A DNA stretch of 64,000 nucleotides. Origin: Chloroherpetonaceae bacterium (lineage in GTDB: Bacteria; Bacteroidota; Chlorobiia; Chlorobiales; Thermochlorobacteraceae). Position numbers and translations under genes: made by a program. How positions within the stretch are numbered: the stretch's first letter is position 1; every line of letters begins with the position of its first letter. This document shows, piece after piece, positions 28,326 through 36,594 of this stretch. The DNA is taken from positions 1-64,000 of the forward strand of contig JANWWM010000075.1 in assembly GCA_025055975.1 (NCBI GenBank), read 5' to 3'. Below the pieces are notes generated by a model, which saw nothing but the letters and a program-made list of their open reading frames with translations, did not search any database and was not told the DNA's origin.

Positions 28326-29642
28326 ATGAACGTGCTCGTCATCGGAAGCGGCGCGAGAGAACACGCGATCGCTTGGTCGATTCTGAAAGATCCTCGCGTT
28401 CAAAAACTGTACCTTGCGCCTGGAAACGGCGGCGCGCGCGAACTTGGCGCGATCGCCGAGCGCGCTCCCATCAAAGCGACCGACATCGACGCGCTTCTTG
28501 CCTTCGCCAAAACCAAACGCATCGACCTGACCGTCGTCGGTCCTGAACAGCCGCTCGAACTTGGCGTCGTCAATCGCTTCCAAGCCGAAGGGCTGAACAT
28601 CATCGGTCCGACCAAAGAAGCGGCGCGGCTCGAAACGAGCAAAGCCTTCGCCAAAGCGTTTATGCGGCGACATCGGATTCCGACGGCGGCGTTTGAGACG
28701 TTTGCGAATCATGACGAAGCAAAAGCCTTCGTCGAGCGGCAAACCAAATTCCCAATCGTCGTCAAAGCGAGCGGACTTGCGGCGGGCAAAGGCGTCGTGA
28801 TTGCGACGAGCAAAAGCGACGCGCTCGAAGCGCTGCGCGCGATGTTCGAACAGCGCCTGTTCGGCGACGCGGGAAGCGAAGTCGTCATCGAGGAATTTCT
28901 GCAAGGCGAAGAAGCCAGCGTCTTCGTCATAACCGACGGGGAGCATTACAAGCTCTTGCCAACGGCGCAAGACCACAAACGCATCGGCGAGGGCGACACG
29001 GGCAAGAACACGGGCGGAATGGGCGCGTATTCGCCCGCGCCCATCGTTACGCCCGACGTGATGCGCAACATTGAGCGCCATATCATTCAACCCACGCTGC
29101 GCGCGATGCGCGAGGAAGGAACGCCTTACCGCGGCTTTCTCTACGTCGGCTTGATGATTTGCGAGGGCGAGCCAAAAGTCGTCGAGTTCAACGCTCGGCT
29201 TGGCGACCCCGAAGCGCAGGTCGTTTTGCCGCTTCTTGAAACCAGCCTGCTCGAAATCCTCCTCGCCACGCTCGACGGTCGATTGCGAGAGCTCGAGGTG
29301 AAAATCGCCGACAAATGCGCCGCAACGGTCGTGATGGCTTCAAAGGGCTATCCCGACCAATGCGAAACGGGAAAACTCATCACGGGGCAATGCCACTTCG
29401 AACTGGCGTGCTACGCTGGCGCAAGAGACGACGTGATGATTTTTCACGCGGGCACGACGTTCGAAAATGGCAAACTCTACTCGAATGGCGGGCGCGTGTT
29501 GTCCGTTACCGCCGTCGCTTCTTCGCTTGAAGAATGCTTGGCGCGATGCTACGACGCCATCTCGCAAATTCATTTCGAAGGCGCCTATTACAGGCGCGAC
29601 ATTGGTTGGCGAGCGTTGCGAAATCTTCAAACCCAACGATGA
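28326..29642 (+). CDS. purD: Phosphoribosylamine--glycine ligase
   Basis: MNVLVIGSGAREHAIAWSI; LAPGNGGARELG; GGMGAYSPAPIVTP; GFLYVGLMICEGEPKVVEFNARLGDPE. Confidence 0.97.
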   Translation: MNVLVIGSGAREHAIAWSILKDPRVQKLYLAPGNGGARELGAIAERAPIKATDIDALLAFAKTKRIDLTVVGPEQPLELGVVNRFQAEGLNIIGPTKEAARLETSKAFAKAFMRRHRIPTAAFETFANHDEAKAFVERQTKFPIVVKASGLAAGKGVVIATSKSDALEALRAMFEQRLFGDAGSEVVIEEFLQGEEASVFVITDGEHYKLLPTAQDHKRIGEGDTGKNTGGMGAYSPAPIVTPDVMRNIERHIIQPTLRAMREEGTPYRGFLYVGLMICEGEPKVVEFNARLGDPEAQVVLPLLETSLLEILLATLDGRLRELEVKIADKCAATVVMASKGYPDQCETGKLITGQCHFELACYAGARDDVMIFHAGTTFENGKLYSNGGRVLSVTAVASSLEECLARCYDAISQIHFEGAYYRRDIGWRALRNLQTQR

Positions 29643-30367
29643 AAAAACGCATCGTCGTCTTCAGCGGCGCGGGACTTTCCGCCGAGAGCGGCATCCCGAC
29701 GTTCAGAGCCAGCGATGGCTTGTGGGAAAACCATCGCGTCGAAGACGTTGCTTCGCCTGAGGGTTGGGCGCGCAATCCGAAACTCGTCTTGGAATTTTAC
29801 GCCATGCGCTTCGAGAAAATCCGCGAAGTCGAGCCGAACCCCGCGCATTACGCCATCGCATCGCTTCAAGAGGGCTTCGAGGTCATCAACATCACGCAGA
29901 ACATCGACAACCTTTTGGAGCGAGCGGGGTGCGACAACGTTTGGCACTTGCACGGACGCATCGATCGGCAAAAGTGCGAGCGGCATTACGACATTTTTGG
30001 TTTCCGAGACGGCTACTTCAACTGCGATTTCAAGTCCGAGATCTCGATGCCCGTGCGTTGGGGCGACAAGTGTCCGAAGTGCGGCGCGCAGTTGCGCCCC
30101 GACGTCGTTTGGTTCGGCGAAAGCGTCGATATGCGGCGCGAATACTTGGAAGAACTCATCGATACGGCGAGCGTTTTCATTGGCGTGGGCACGTCGGCGC
30201 AAGTTTATCCCGCCGCAGGATTGCTCTCCTTGTTTGCGGAAACCGAGCGCAAATTTTTCATTGATCCTCGCCCCGCCTACGAAGCCTTGCGCGGCTTTGA
30301 AGTGATTGAAGCGACGGCGGCGACCGCGCTGCCGAAACTCGCGCAAGAATTGAGGCACCTGGCGTAG
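29639..30367 (+). CDS. cobB: NAD-dependent protein deacylase (sirtuin, CobB-like)
   Basis: VVFSGAGLSAESGIPTFRASDGLWENH; TQNIDNLLERAG; HLHGRI; GVGTSAQVYPAAGL; ATGA overlap with the purD stop. Confidence 0.93.
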   Translation: MKKRIVVFSGAGLSAESGIPTFRASDGLWENHRVEDVASPEGWARNPKLVLEFYAMRFEKIREVEPNPAHYAIASLQEGFEVINITQNIDNLLERAGCDNVWHLHGRIDRQKCERHYDIFGFRDGYFNCDFKSEISMPVRWGDKCPKCGAQLRPDVVWFGESVDMRREYLEELIDTASVFIGVGTSAQVYPAAGLLSLFAETERKFFIDPRPAYEALRGFEVIEATAATALPKLAQELRHLA

Positions 30368-30436
30368 CGCGTTCTCGTTGCGAGAAAAAAACGCGAAAAC
30401 GTAAATTCGCTCTACCTCGTCGTCTGCTGCCACCCA

Positions 30437-31852
30437 TTGCAAAACACGCATCAACAAAATAACGTCGTTGATATGCGTCGCACGGAATACGCCGTTCTTA
30501 TCGTCGATGACAACGACGAGGATGTTGCCCTATTGCAACGTTTTCTCTCGCGCAGCCCGATTCCGATTCGCTCCGTTTCGCTGGCGCAAACGGGAAACGA
30601 GGCGTTGGACAAGATCCGCTCGGAACGACCTGACTTTCTAATCGTCGGAGAGACGTTTGTTGATATGAGCGGCGACGAATTTCTCCGACATCTGTCGCAA
30701 ACGACGCCGCTCGATGCGATGCCCGTCTTGTGCCTTGTGAGCAACGATGCGTCAATCGCGGCGCAGGTCTCTCGCGCGCATCGGTTCGAGGTCGTCAAAA
30801 AAACGATGCTCACGCCCGAAAAACTGCGCGACGCGATGGCGGAAAGCATTGAGCGCGTCGAACTGCGCCAAGCCCGAAACCGCGCCGAAACGCTCTTCGC
30901 GCTTCTTTCGGAAAACATCTCTCACCCAATCGCTCTCACCGACGCGGAAGGCGTTTTGATAGCCGCGAACAAATCTTACCTCTCGCTGTTTCGTCTCGAT
31001 GAATCGAGCGTCGGTCAAAAACTCGGCGCGCCAAACTACGACGAGATTTTTCGCTCGTCCGAACATCAAGCCGAAGCGCGCGAAATCTTGCGCGACGGCG
31101 CGGGGAACGAGATTCGCGCGAAAGTCAAGCGGCTTTTCGTCGAGGAAGGGGGCAAGCGCGTCTTGATGCTCACGATTCTCGAAACCGCGCTCGACGACGA
31201 GCCAGACGCTTCAGACGCGCCAACGAGCGAACCCGCGGAGCGCGAGACGAACGTGCTCCGCAAATTTGAGCGCGACATTAAGGACGCGATTCAAACCGCT
31301 TCCATCATTTTGCGCGCCAAAACCAAGCGTCCCGACAAGAAAAATTTGGACGAGCTGCTCCAAGAGCATCGTCAATATCTGCGTTTCGTCGCTCTCGCCG
31401 CCGAATGCGCCACGCCATCGGATTCGAGTTCGACCATCAACCTCGGACGCTACGCCCAAGAAATTGTCAAGTGGTTCGAGAAGTCGCCCCTGATGCGCGA
31501 AGGGATTTCGTTCAGATGCGAATGCGACGAGGTTTGGGTCGAGCTTGGCGAAAGCGCGCTCGTCGGTTTCATTTTGAGCGAACTGATTTCAAACGCGCTT
31601 CAGCACGCTTTCAAAGGTCGTGGCGGCGTGGTTACGGTCGCAGTCGCCAAAGAAAAAGATCAAGCCGTCAGCGTCGTCGTGAGCGACAACGGCGTGGGCT
31701 TGCCCGCAAAGGTCGATAAGCCTTTTCGGACCGTCGGCTTGTTGGTCGTGAGCAGTCTCGTCAAAAGATTGGAAGGCAAGCTGGAAATCAAACGTCACTT
31801 GGGCACGAGCATTCGCGTCGTTTTTCCGCAGAAAAATCCGCGCGGCGCCTAA
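30437..31852 (+). CDS. Degenerate two-component-type protein: REC - PAS - HisKA_2-like - HATPase_c
   Basis: REC VLIVDDNDED...VKKTM; PAS-like ISHPIALTDAEGVLIAANKSYLSLF; HATPase ELISNALQHAF, VSDNGVGLPAK, GLLVVSSLV; canonical phosphoacceptors apparently missing. Confidence 0.85.
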   Translation: MQNTHQQNNVVDMRRTEYAVLIVDDNDEDVALLQRFLSRSPIPIRSVSLAQTGNEALDKIRSERPDFLIVGETFVDMSGDEFLRHLSQTTPLDAMPVLCLVSNDASIAAQVSRAHRFEVVKKTMLTPEKLRDAMAESIERVELRQARNRAETLFALLSENISHPIALTDAEGVLIAANKSYLSLFRLDESSVGQKLGAPNYDEIFRSSEHQAEAREILRDGAGNEIRAKVKRLFVEEGGKRVLMLTILETALDDEPDASDAPTSEPAERETNVLRKFERDIKDAIQTASIILRAKTKRPDKKNLDELLQEHRQYLRFVALAAECATPSDSSSTINLGRYAQEIVKWFEKSPLMREGISFRCECDEVWVELGESALVGFILSELISNALQHAFKGRGGVVTVAVAKEKDQAVSVVVSDNGVGLPAKVDKPFRTVGLLVVSSLVKRLEGKLEIKRHLGTSIRVVFPQKNPRGA

Positions 31853-31855
31853 ACG

Positions 31856-31884
31856 AAAAAGTCGCCCGCGAGGGCGACTTTTTT
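31856..31884 (+). terminator. Rho-independent terminator (likely bidirectional)
   Basis: AAAAA-GTCGCCC-GCGA-GGGCGAC-TTTTTT between convergent genes. Confidence 0.92.
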
Positions 31885-31901
31885 CATGGTTGGGCAAATT
31901 T

Positions 31902-32732
31902 TCACGCTTGCGTTTGCGCGCTTTTTTTGAACGGGCGAAACGCCGCAGCGTGTTGAAGCGCGTAGATTTTCGTCTCGTTCCACAAGCGTTGCCAGAGCGG
32001 CAAATCGGGCGCGCTAAGCGGATACGCATTGTCGGTTAGACCGTAGGCTTTTGGCTTTTCGCCTTTCGGCAAATACGCCGTGCCGAACATCCAATCCCAA
32101 AACGCCAACTTCGTCGCAAAGTTGATGCTATTCCCCTTCGCTTTGGAGTGATGCCAACGATGCATTTCGGGTCCGTTGATCACGTATTGAAGCCAACCCG
32201 ATTTGACATCGATGTTGGAGTGAATGTACATTCCCCAAACCGCGTCAATCATTCCCTTGATGACGACGACTTCGGGCGCGGCGCCAAGCAGAATGATCGG
32301 CGCGAACTCAATGGTTTGATTGATGAGAATTTCAAGCGCGTGCGAGCGCGAGCCTGAAATCCAATCCACTTCTCGCGGCGAGTGGTGCGCTTCGTGCAAA
32401 CGATACAGCCACTTGTTGCGGTGCATCCAGCGATGAAACAGGTAAATGTAGAGGTCGTGCGTAACGAGAAAGAAAACGACTTGCGCCCAGATGGGCCAAG
32501 CCGAAACGATCTGCAAACGCGAGAGCCCCGAACGCTCGTCGATCCAATGAATGAAGCCGAAAATCACCCACGCCAAAACATAACTTTGCAAAAAGGTGTA
32601 GAGAAACAAATCGCTGAAAAATCCCTCGTGAAACAAGCGTTGACCCTTCGTGTATGGAAACAGTCGTTCCAACGCGATGAACAGCAACGCCGATCCAACG
32701 ATGACGACGGGCGAGAGAATTTCCAATGGCAT
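31902..32732 (-). CDS. Sterol desaturase / fatty acid hydroxylase family membrane protein
   Basis: His-box motifs HRWMHRNKWLYRLHEAHHSPREVDW and MHRWHHSKAK. Confidence 0.92.
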   Translation of the reverse strand: MPLEILSPVVIVGSALLFIALERLFPYTKGQRLFHEGFFSDLFLYTFLQSYVLAWVIFGFIHWIDERSGLSRLQIVSAWPIWAQVVFFLVTHDLYIYLFHRWMHRNKWLYRLHEAHHSPREVDWISGSRSHALEILINQTIEFAPIILLGAAPEVVVIKGMIDAVWGMYIHSNIDVKSGWLQYVINGPEMHRWHHSKAKGNSINFATKLAFWDWMFGTAYLPKGEKPKAYGLTDNAYPLSAPDLPLWQRLWNETKIYALQHAAAFRPFKKSAQTQA

Positions 32733-32852
32733 AGCGAAACGCTTGGATTGGTTTTAGGTGATTTAAGGTTGAACGGTTGAACAAATTTTGAAAAATCGTC
32801 CGCGAACTTCGGATTGTCAACTGCGAATCGAACGCTCTCGCTTCTCCGAACT

Positions 32853-32939
32853 GGATTCTTCGCTCCGTTCAGAATGACAATTTCGCTTCGTTCAAGAATG
32901 ACAAGGCTTTGCCGTCATTCCGAGCGTGGCGAGGAATCC
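32853..32939. repeat. Inverted-repeat element
   Basis: GGATTCTTCGCTCCGTTCAGAATGAC (32853-32878) and GTCATTCCGAGCGTGGCGAGGAATCC (32914-32939). Confidence 0.8.
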
Positions 32940-32990
32940 ACGAATTGCGAACTGTCAATTGCGAATTGACCGCGCTCGTCTCTCCGAACT

Positions 32991-33016
32991 GGATTCTTCG
33001 CTCCGTTCAGACTCAC
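32991..33016 (-). repeat. Partial copy of dispersed repeat
   Basis: GGATTCTTCGCTCCGTTCAGA followed by divergent sequence. Confidence 0.65.
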
Positions 33017-33045
33017 ATAGAGGCTCAACGACTTGACATCGTTCT

Positions 33046-33942
33046 TCAAGTTGCGGAGACCGTCGATTGAACGCGACGAAGTTTTTTGCGCGGACCGAGT
33101 TCGGATTCATAGACGCGCTTGACCCCGTCGCCCAACGCTTTTTCGATGTCTCGAATGTTTCGGACGAGACGTTCCATGCCGCCGATTTCGACCGAGGCGG
33201 CTTGGTCGGTGCCCCACATCGCGCGGTCGAGCGTGATGTGTCGCTCGACAAACGTCGCGCCCAACGCCACCGCCGCCCATGTCGTCGCCAAGCCCGTTTC
33301 GTGCCCCGAATAGCCAATCGGACACATCGGATATTTCGCTTTGAGCGTTTGAATCATTCGCAAGTTCAGTTCTTCGGGAGGGCAGGGGTAGGTTGAGGTC
33401 GCATGCGCAATCAAGAGGTTATCCGTTCCGACGGCTTCGACGGCGGCTTCGATTTCTTCCATCGTCGACATTCCCGTCGAGATGATGAGCGGGCGACCCG
33501 TCGCTTTTTTCTTTTTCAAAAGGTCGATGTCCGTCAGCGACGCGGAAGCGGCTTTGTAGCACGGCGGATTGAATTGCTCCATAAAATCGACCGATGGCTC
33601 GTCCCAACACGACGCGAACCACAGGATTCCTTTTTCCTTGCAGTAGCGATCGATTTCGGCGTATTCGTCTTTGCCAAACTCGACCTTGTGGCGATACTCG
33701 ATGTAGGTCATTCGTCCCCACGGCGTTTCGCGCTCGATGTGCCATTGGTCTTTGGGGACGCAGATTTCGGGCGTGCGTTTTTGGAACTTGACCGCGTCGC
33801 AACCCGCGTGGACGGCACCGTCGATCATCTTCTTGGCGATTTCAAGCGAGCCGTTGTGATTGATGCCGATTTCGGCGATGATGAAAACGGGCTGACCGTC
33901 GCCAACGAGTTTGTGTCCGATTTTAACGTGAGCCATTGTCAA
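33046..33942 (-). CDS. N-acetylneuraminate synthase (NeuB) family protein, short form
   Basis: FIIAEIGINHNGSLEIAKKMIDGAVHAGCDAVKFQKRTPE; IISTGMSTMEEIEAAV; CPIGYSGHETGLATTWAAVALGATFVERHITLD; no C-terminal SAF domain. Confidence 0.9.
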   Translation of the reverse strand: MTMAHVKIGHKLVGDGQPVFIIAEIGINHNGSLEIAKKMIDGAVHAGCDAVKFQKRTPEICVPKDQWHIERETPWGRMTYIEYRHKVEFGKDEYAEIDRYCKEKGILWFASCWDEPSVDFMEQFNPPCYKAASASLTDIDLLKKKKATGRPLIISTGMSTMEEIEAAVEAVGTDNLLIAHATSTYPCPPEELNLRMIQTLKAKYPMCPIGYSGHETGLATTWAAVALGATFVERHITLDRAMWGTDQAASVEIGGMERLVRNIRDIEKALGDGVKRVYESELGPRKKLRRVQSTVSAT

Positions 33943-33972
33943 AGGTTTTCGTTTGCGAAAAAATCCGATGGT

Positions 33973-34518
33973 TTAACGAGACGAGCGCGGCGAAAGTTTT
34001 GCGTCGCGGTGCGCCAAAATCCATTCGGCGAAGTCGCGGAAGGCGCCGTATCCGCCGTTGGCTTTGGCTTTGTAATGCACGGCTTTTTGCACGAGCGGCA
34101 TGGCGTCGTTTGGACATGCGGTCAAGCCCGCCTTTTTGATTTCGGCGATGATGTCGAGGTCGTTGTAATCGTCGCCGATGTAGGCTAGTTGCGCCGTCGT
34201 TAGTCCCGTTTCGCGCAGAATGTCGTCCAACTTGGCGCGTTTGTCTTTCACGCCAAGGTAAAGATACGGCATTTTGAGCTTTTCCGCTCGTTTCTGAACG
34301 CTTCCCGAAAGTTCACCCGTGATGATGGCGGTTTCGATGCCCGCGTTGCGCAAGCGTTCCACGCCCATTCCGTCGCGGATTGAGAATCGTTTGAGTTCTT
34401 CGCCTCGGTCGGAGTAATAAACGCCCGTGTCGGTCAGCACGCCGTCGTTGTCGGCGAGCACGAGTTTGAGGGCGTTGGCGCGTTTTCGAAGTTCCTTCTT
34501 TGAGAGCGATTTCGGCAA
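33973..34518 (-). CDS. KdsC-like HAD phosphatase
   Basis: LKLVLADNDGVLTDTGVYYSDRGEELKRFSIRDGMGVERLRNAGIETAIITGE; YIGDDYNDLDII. Confidence 0.88.
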   Translation of the reverse strand: MPKSLSKKELRKRANALKLVLADNDGVLTDTGVYYSDRGEELKRFSIRDGMGVERLRNAGIETAIITGELSGSVQKRAEKLKMPYLYLGVKDKRAKLDDILRETGLTTAQLAYIGDDYNDLDIIAEIKKAGLTACPNDAMPLVQKAVHYKAKANGGYGAFRDFAEWILAHRDAKLSPRSSR

Positions 34519-34519
34519 G

Positions 34520-34972
34520 TTACTTGATGAAATTTTGGAGTTCTCGTTTGCGCTGGTCGGGCGAAAAGTTTTGCGGATAGAGCGTCTCTTCGTCCAGCAT
34601 CGCCCACAGCGATTTGCCCGCCAAAAAGCCGAGCGCGCCGCCCGCGATGGAAGGAATCAAAACATAAGGTTCGGGCGAACTTGCCAAATTAACCAATGCC
34701 CAAATCGCGCCGAAAACCGCGCCGACGAAGAAGCCCGCCGTCGCGCCCAATCCGCCCACGACGAGCGTTCCCGCAAGGCGCGGCTTGCGCTCGATGCGAC
34801 GAATGGAATCGAACCCAAACGCTGCGACGCTCCCCGACGAACGGCAGAGAAGCGAATCGCCTGAAAGCGAGAGCGCTTCGCAGTCGCGCTCGCTCTGGTT
34901 GGCGAGAGAAATTACGTAGCGATGAGCGCACGCCATTTCAAAAAAGCAGAGCAACAAAATCGCTCGTCTCAT
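34520..34972 (-). CDS. Putative lipoprotein with glycine-rich hydrophobic segment
   Basis: 150 aa; N-terminal MRRAILLLCFFEMACAH (lipobox-like); GGLGATAGFFVGAVFGAIWALV. Confidence 0.65.
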   Translation of the reverse strand: MRRAILLLCFFEMACAHRYVISLANQSERDCEALSLSGDSLLCRSSGSVAAFGFDSIRRIERKPRLAGTLVVGGLGATAGFFVGAVFGAIWALVNLASSPEPYVLIPSIAGGALGFLAGKSLWAMLDEETLYPQNFSPDQRKRELQNFIK

Positions 34973-35005
34973 AGCGGCTGAAGTTGGGCGCGAAGTTACG
35001 CAATT

Positions 35006-36337
35006 TCATTGCGCGAGCAAGCCGCGCTCGTCGACTTTGAGCAAAAGCGGCTTGTCGTTGCTGGTTCCCGTGACAATAAAGCCGCCATCGATGGTTTCCT
35101 GAATCGTCAGTCCGATGTCGTCGAAGGTCGTGCCGTGAGTGATTTCCCAAATCAAGTTTCCCTGCGGCGTCATTTTGGCGATGTAGACGTCTCTGCCGCC
35201 GGGCGCGGGGGAGCGAATGCCGTTCTGAGCGATTTTTTCCGTGCTCGCGCCCACGAAGACGAAGTTGCCGTCCCGCGCCAACGCGAACTGCGAAAAGAAA
35301 CGCGAGGGCACGTTGGGAATCACGACGCGGCGCAAAACGCCGTTTAGCGAGGCATTGACGAAGAGCAAGTAGAGCGAGGCGTTGCTTCGACCAAAAACGG
35401 CGAATGTGCCGTCGGACATTGGCAAAATCGATAGCGCTTCGTCCGCCGTGTTGAGTTTGCCTTGATAGGAGACGGATTGGTCGAGCACGTCGCCTGCGGG
35501 GTAAAGCGCGTCGTAGAGGAAACTTGCGGTCGAGTCGCCCGTCGCGTTCAGGCGCAGAAGGTAGAGGTCGGGCGCGACGAGGCGACGAACGCCCGCCTTG
35601 ACGAAGTCGTAAATCGGCGTGTAAAAGCCTGCCAAGATCGCGTCCGCGCCGACGCTCGCGCCGCCGTTGAAGCCAATGTCCGCGCTCGGCGTGTTCGAAA
35701 GCGAGCCTAACGAGCGAATGCGACGCGCAAAAATCGCGTTGCCGTTTGCGTCGATGGCGGCGACATAGCCATCGTTGATGAAAAGCGACGATTGCGCCGA
35801 GACGACGCGCCGCGTTTGCCCATAAAGAAGCGCGTTCCCGTTCGCTTGGCGAATCGCTCCCGCGAAGCGCAAACTGCGCGGCGCGTCGCTGAACGAGCGC
35901 GCCCAGAGCGTTCCGCCCAGCGAATCGATTTTAATCGCGTAGCCGCTCGTTTGATTCGGTCCCGAAAAGACCGAGCCAACGGCGATGAAATCGCGCTCGC
36001 CCGACGGCACGATGGCGGCGAACGTTTCGATCGAATCGGCGTAGAGCCTTGCCCAACGAGTTCCGCCCACCGCGTTGGTTCGTATCGCAAACGCGGTTCG
36101 CGGCGCGCCCGGTCGTTCCAATTCGCCGACGAACAGCAGATCGCCGCTCGGCAACGAGAGGGCGTTGCGCATCGCGCCGCTCGACAGCAGAATCGTGGCG
36201 TTCCCGACGCGAATCGAGTCCAAGCGTCGAATGAACGTGGCTTGCGAAGCGAATTTGTTTGGCTCGCGCGGAGCGGCGGGATTCTTGCAACTGGCGACGA
36301 CGGTTGCGCAAAGCGTCGCCAAAAGAAACCATCGCAT
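35006..36337 (-). CDS. Secreted lipoprotein with beta-propeller-like repeats
   Basis: Start MRWFLLATLCATVVASCKNP (lipobox); repeats such as GGTRWARLYADSIETFAAIVPSGERDFIAVGSV. Confidence 0.75.
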   Translation of the reverse strand: MRWFLLATLCATVVASCKNPAAPREPNKFASQATFIRRLDSIRVGNATILLSSGAMRNALSLPSGDLLFVGELERPGAPRTAFAIRTNAVGGTRWARLYADSIETFAAIVPSGERDFIAVGSVFSGPNQTSGYAIKIDSLGGTLWARSFSDAPRSLRFAGAIRQANGNALLYGQTRRVVSAQSSLFINDGYVAAIDANGNAIFARRIRSLGSLSNTPSADIGFNGGASVGADAILAGFYTPIYDFVKAGVRRLVAPDLYLLRLNATGDSTASFLYDALYPAGDVLDQSVSYQGKLNTADEALSILPMSDGTFAVFGRSNASLYLLFVNASLNGVLRRVVIPNVPSRFFSQFALARDGNFVFVGASTEKIAQNGIRSPAPGGRDVYIAKMTPQGNLIWEITHGTTFDDIGLTIQETIDGGFIVTGTSNDKPLLLKVDERGLLAQ

Positions 36338-36594
36338 CGTTGAGAGGTGACGTTTGAAGTTTCGGATTTCGTCGCGTTTCCGCCCTCGCTCTGCGGTTAC
36401 GCTTCGTTTTTTGGCTTTGGCGAAGTTAGGTCGCGTTGGCAAACTCGTCAAATCTCGCCCGCGCGGAAGTCGTCTTGTCGCGCCGAGCGCCAGCGCGGGC
36501 TTTTTCTTGCGCCTTGCCGACGCTCGCCGTAACTTCGATTCGCTCGTTTTCGCGGCGCGAATCCGACGCAGAACGCAATGGAGAATCGCTCTCA

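Noticed and set aside
36436-36594. 53-residue N-terminal extension of the glycosyltransferase ORF
   Set aside because: Sequence has no GT2 character; the family start MTLSVVIVSYN at 36595 is preferred.
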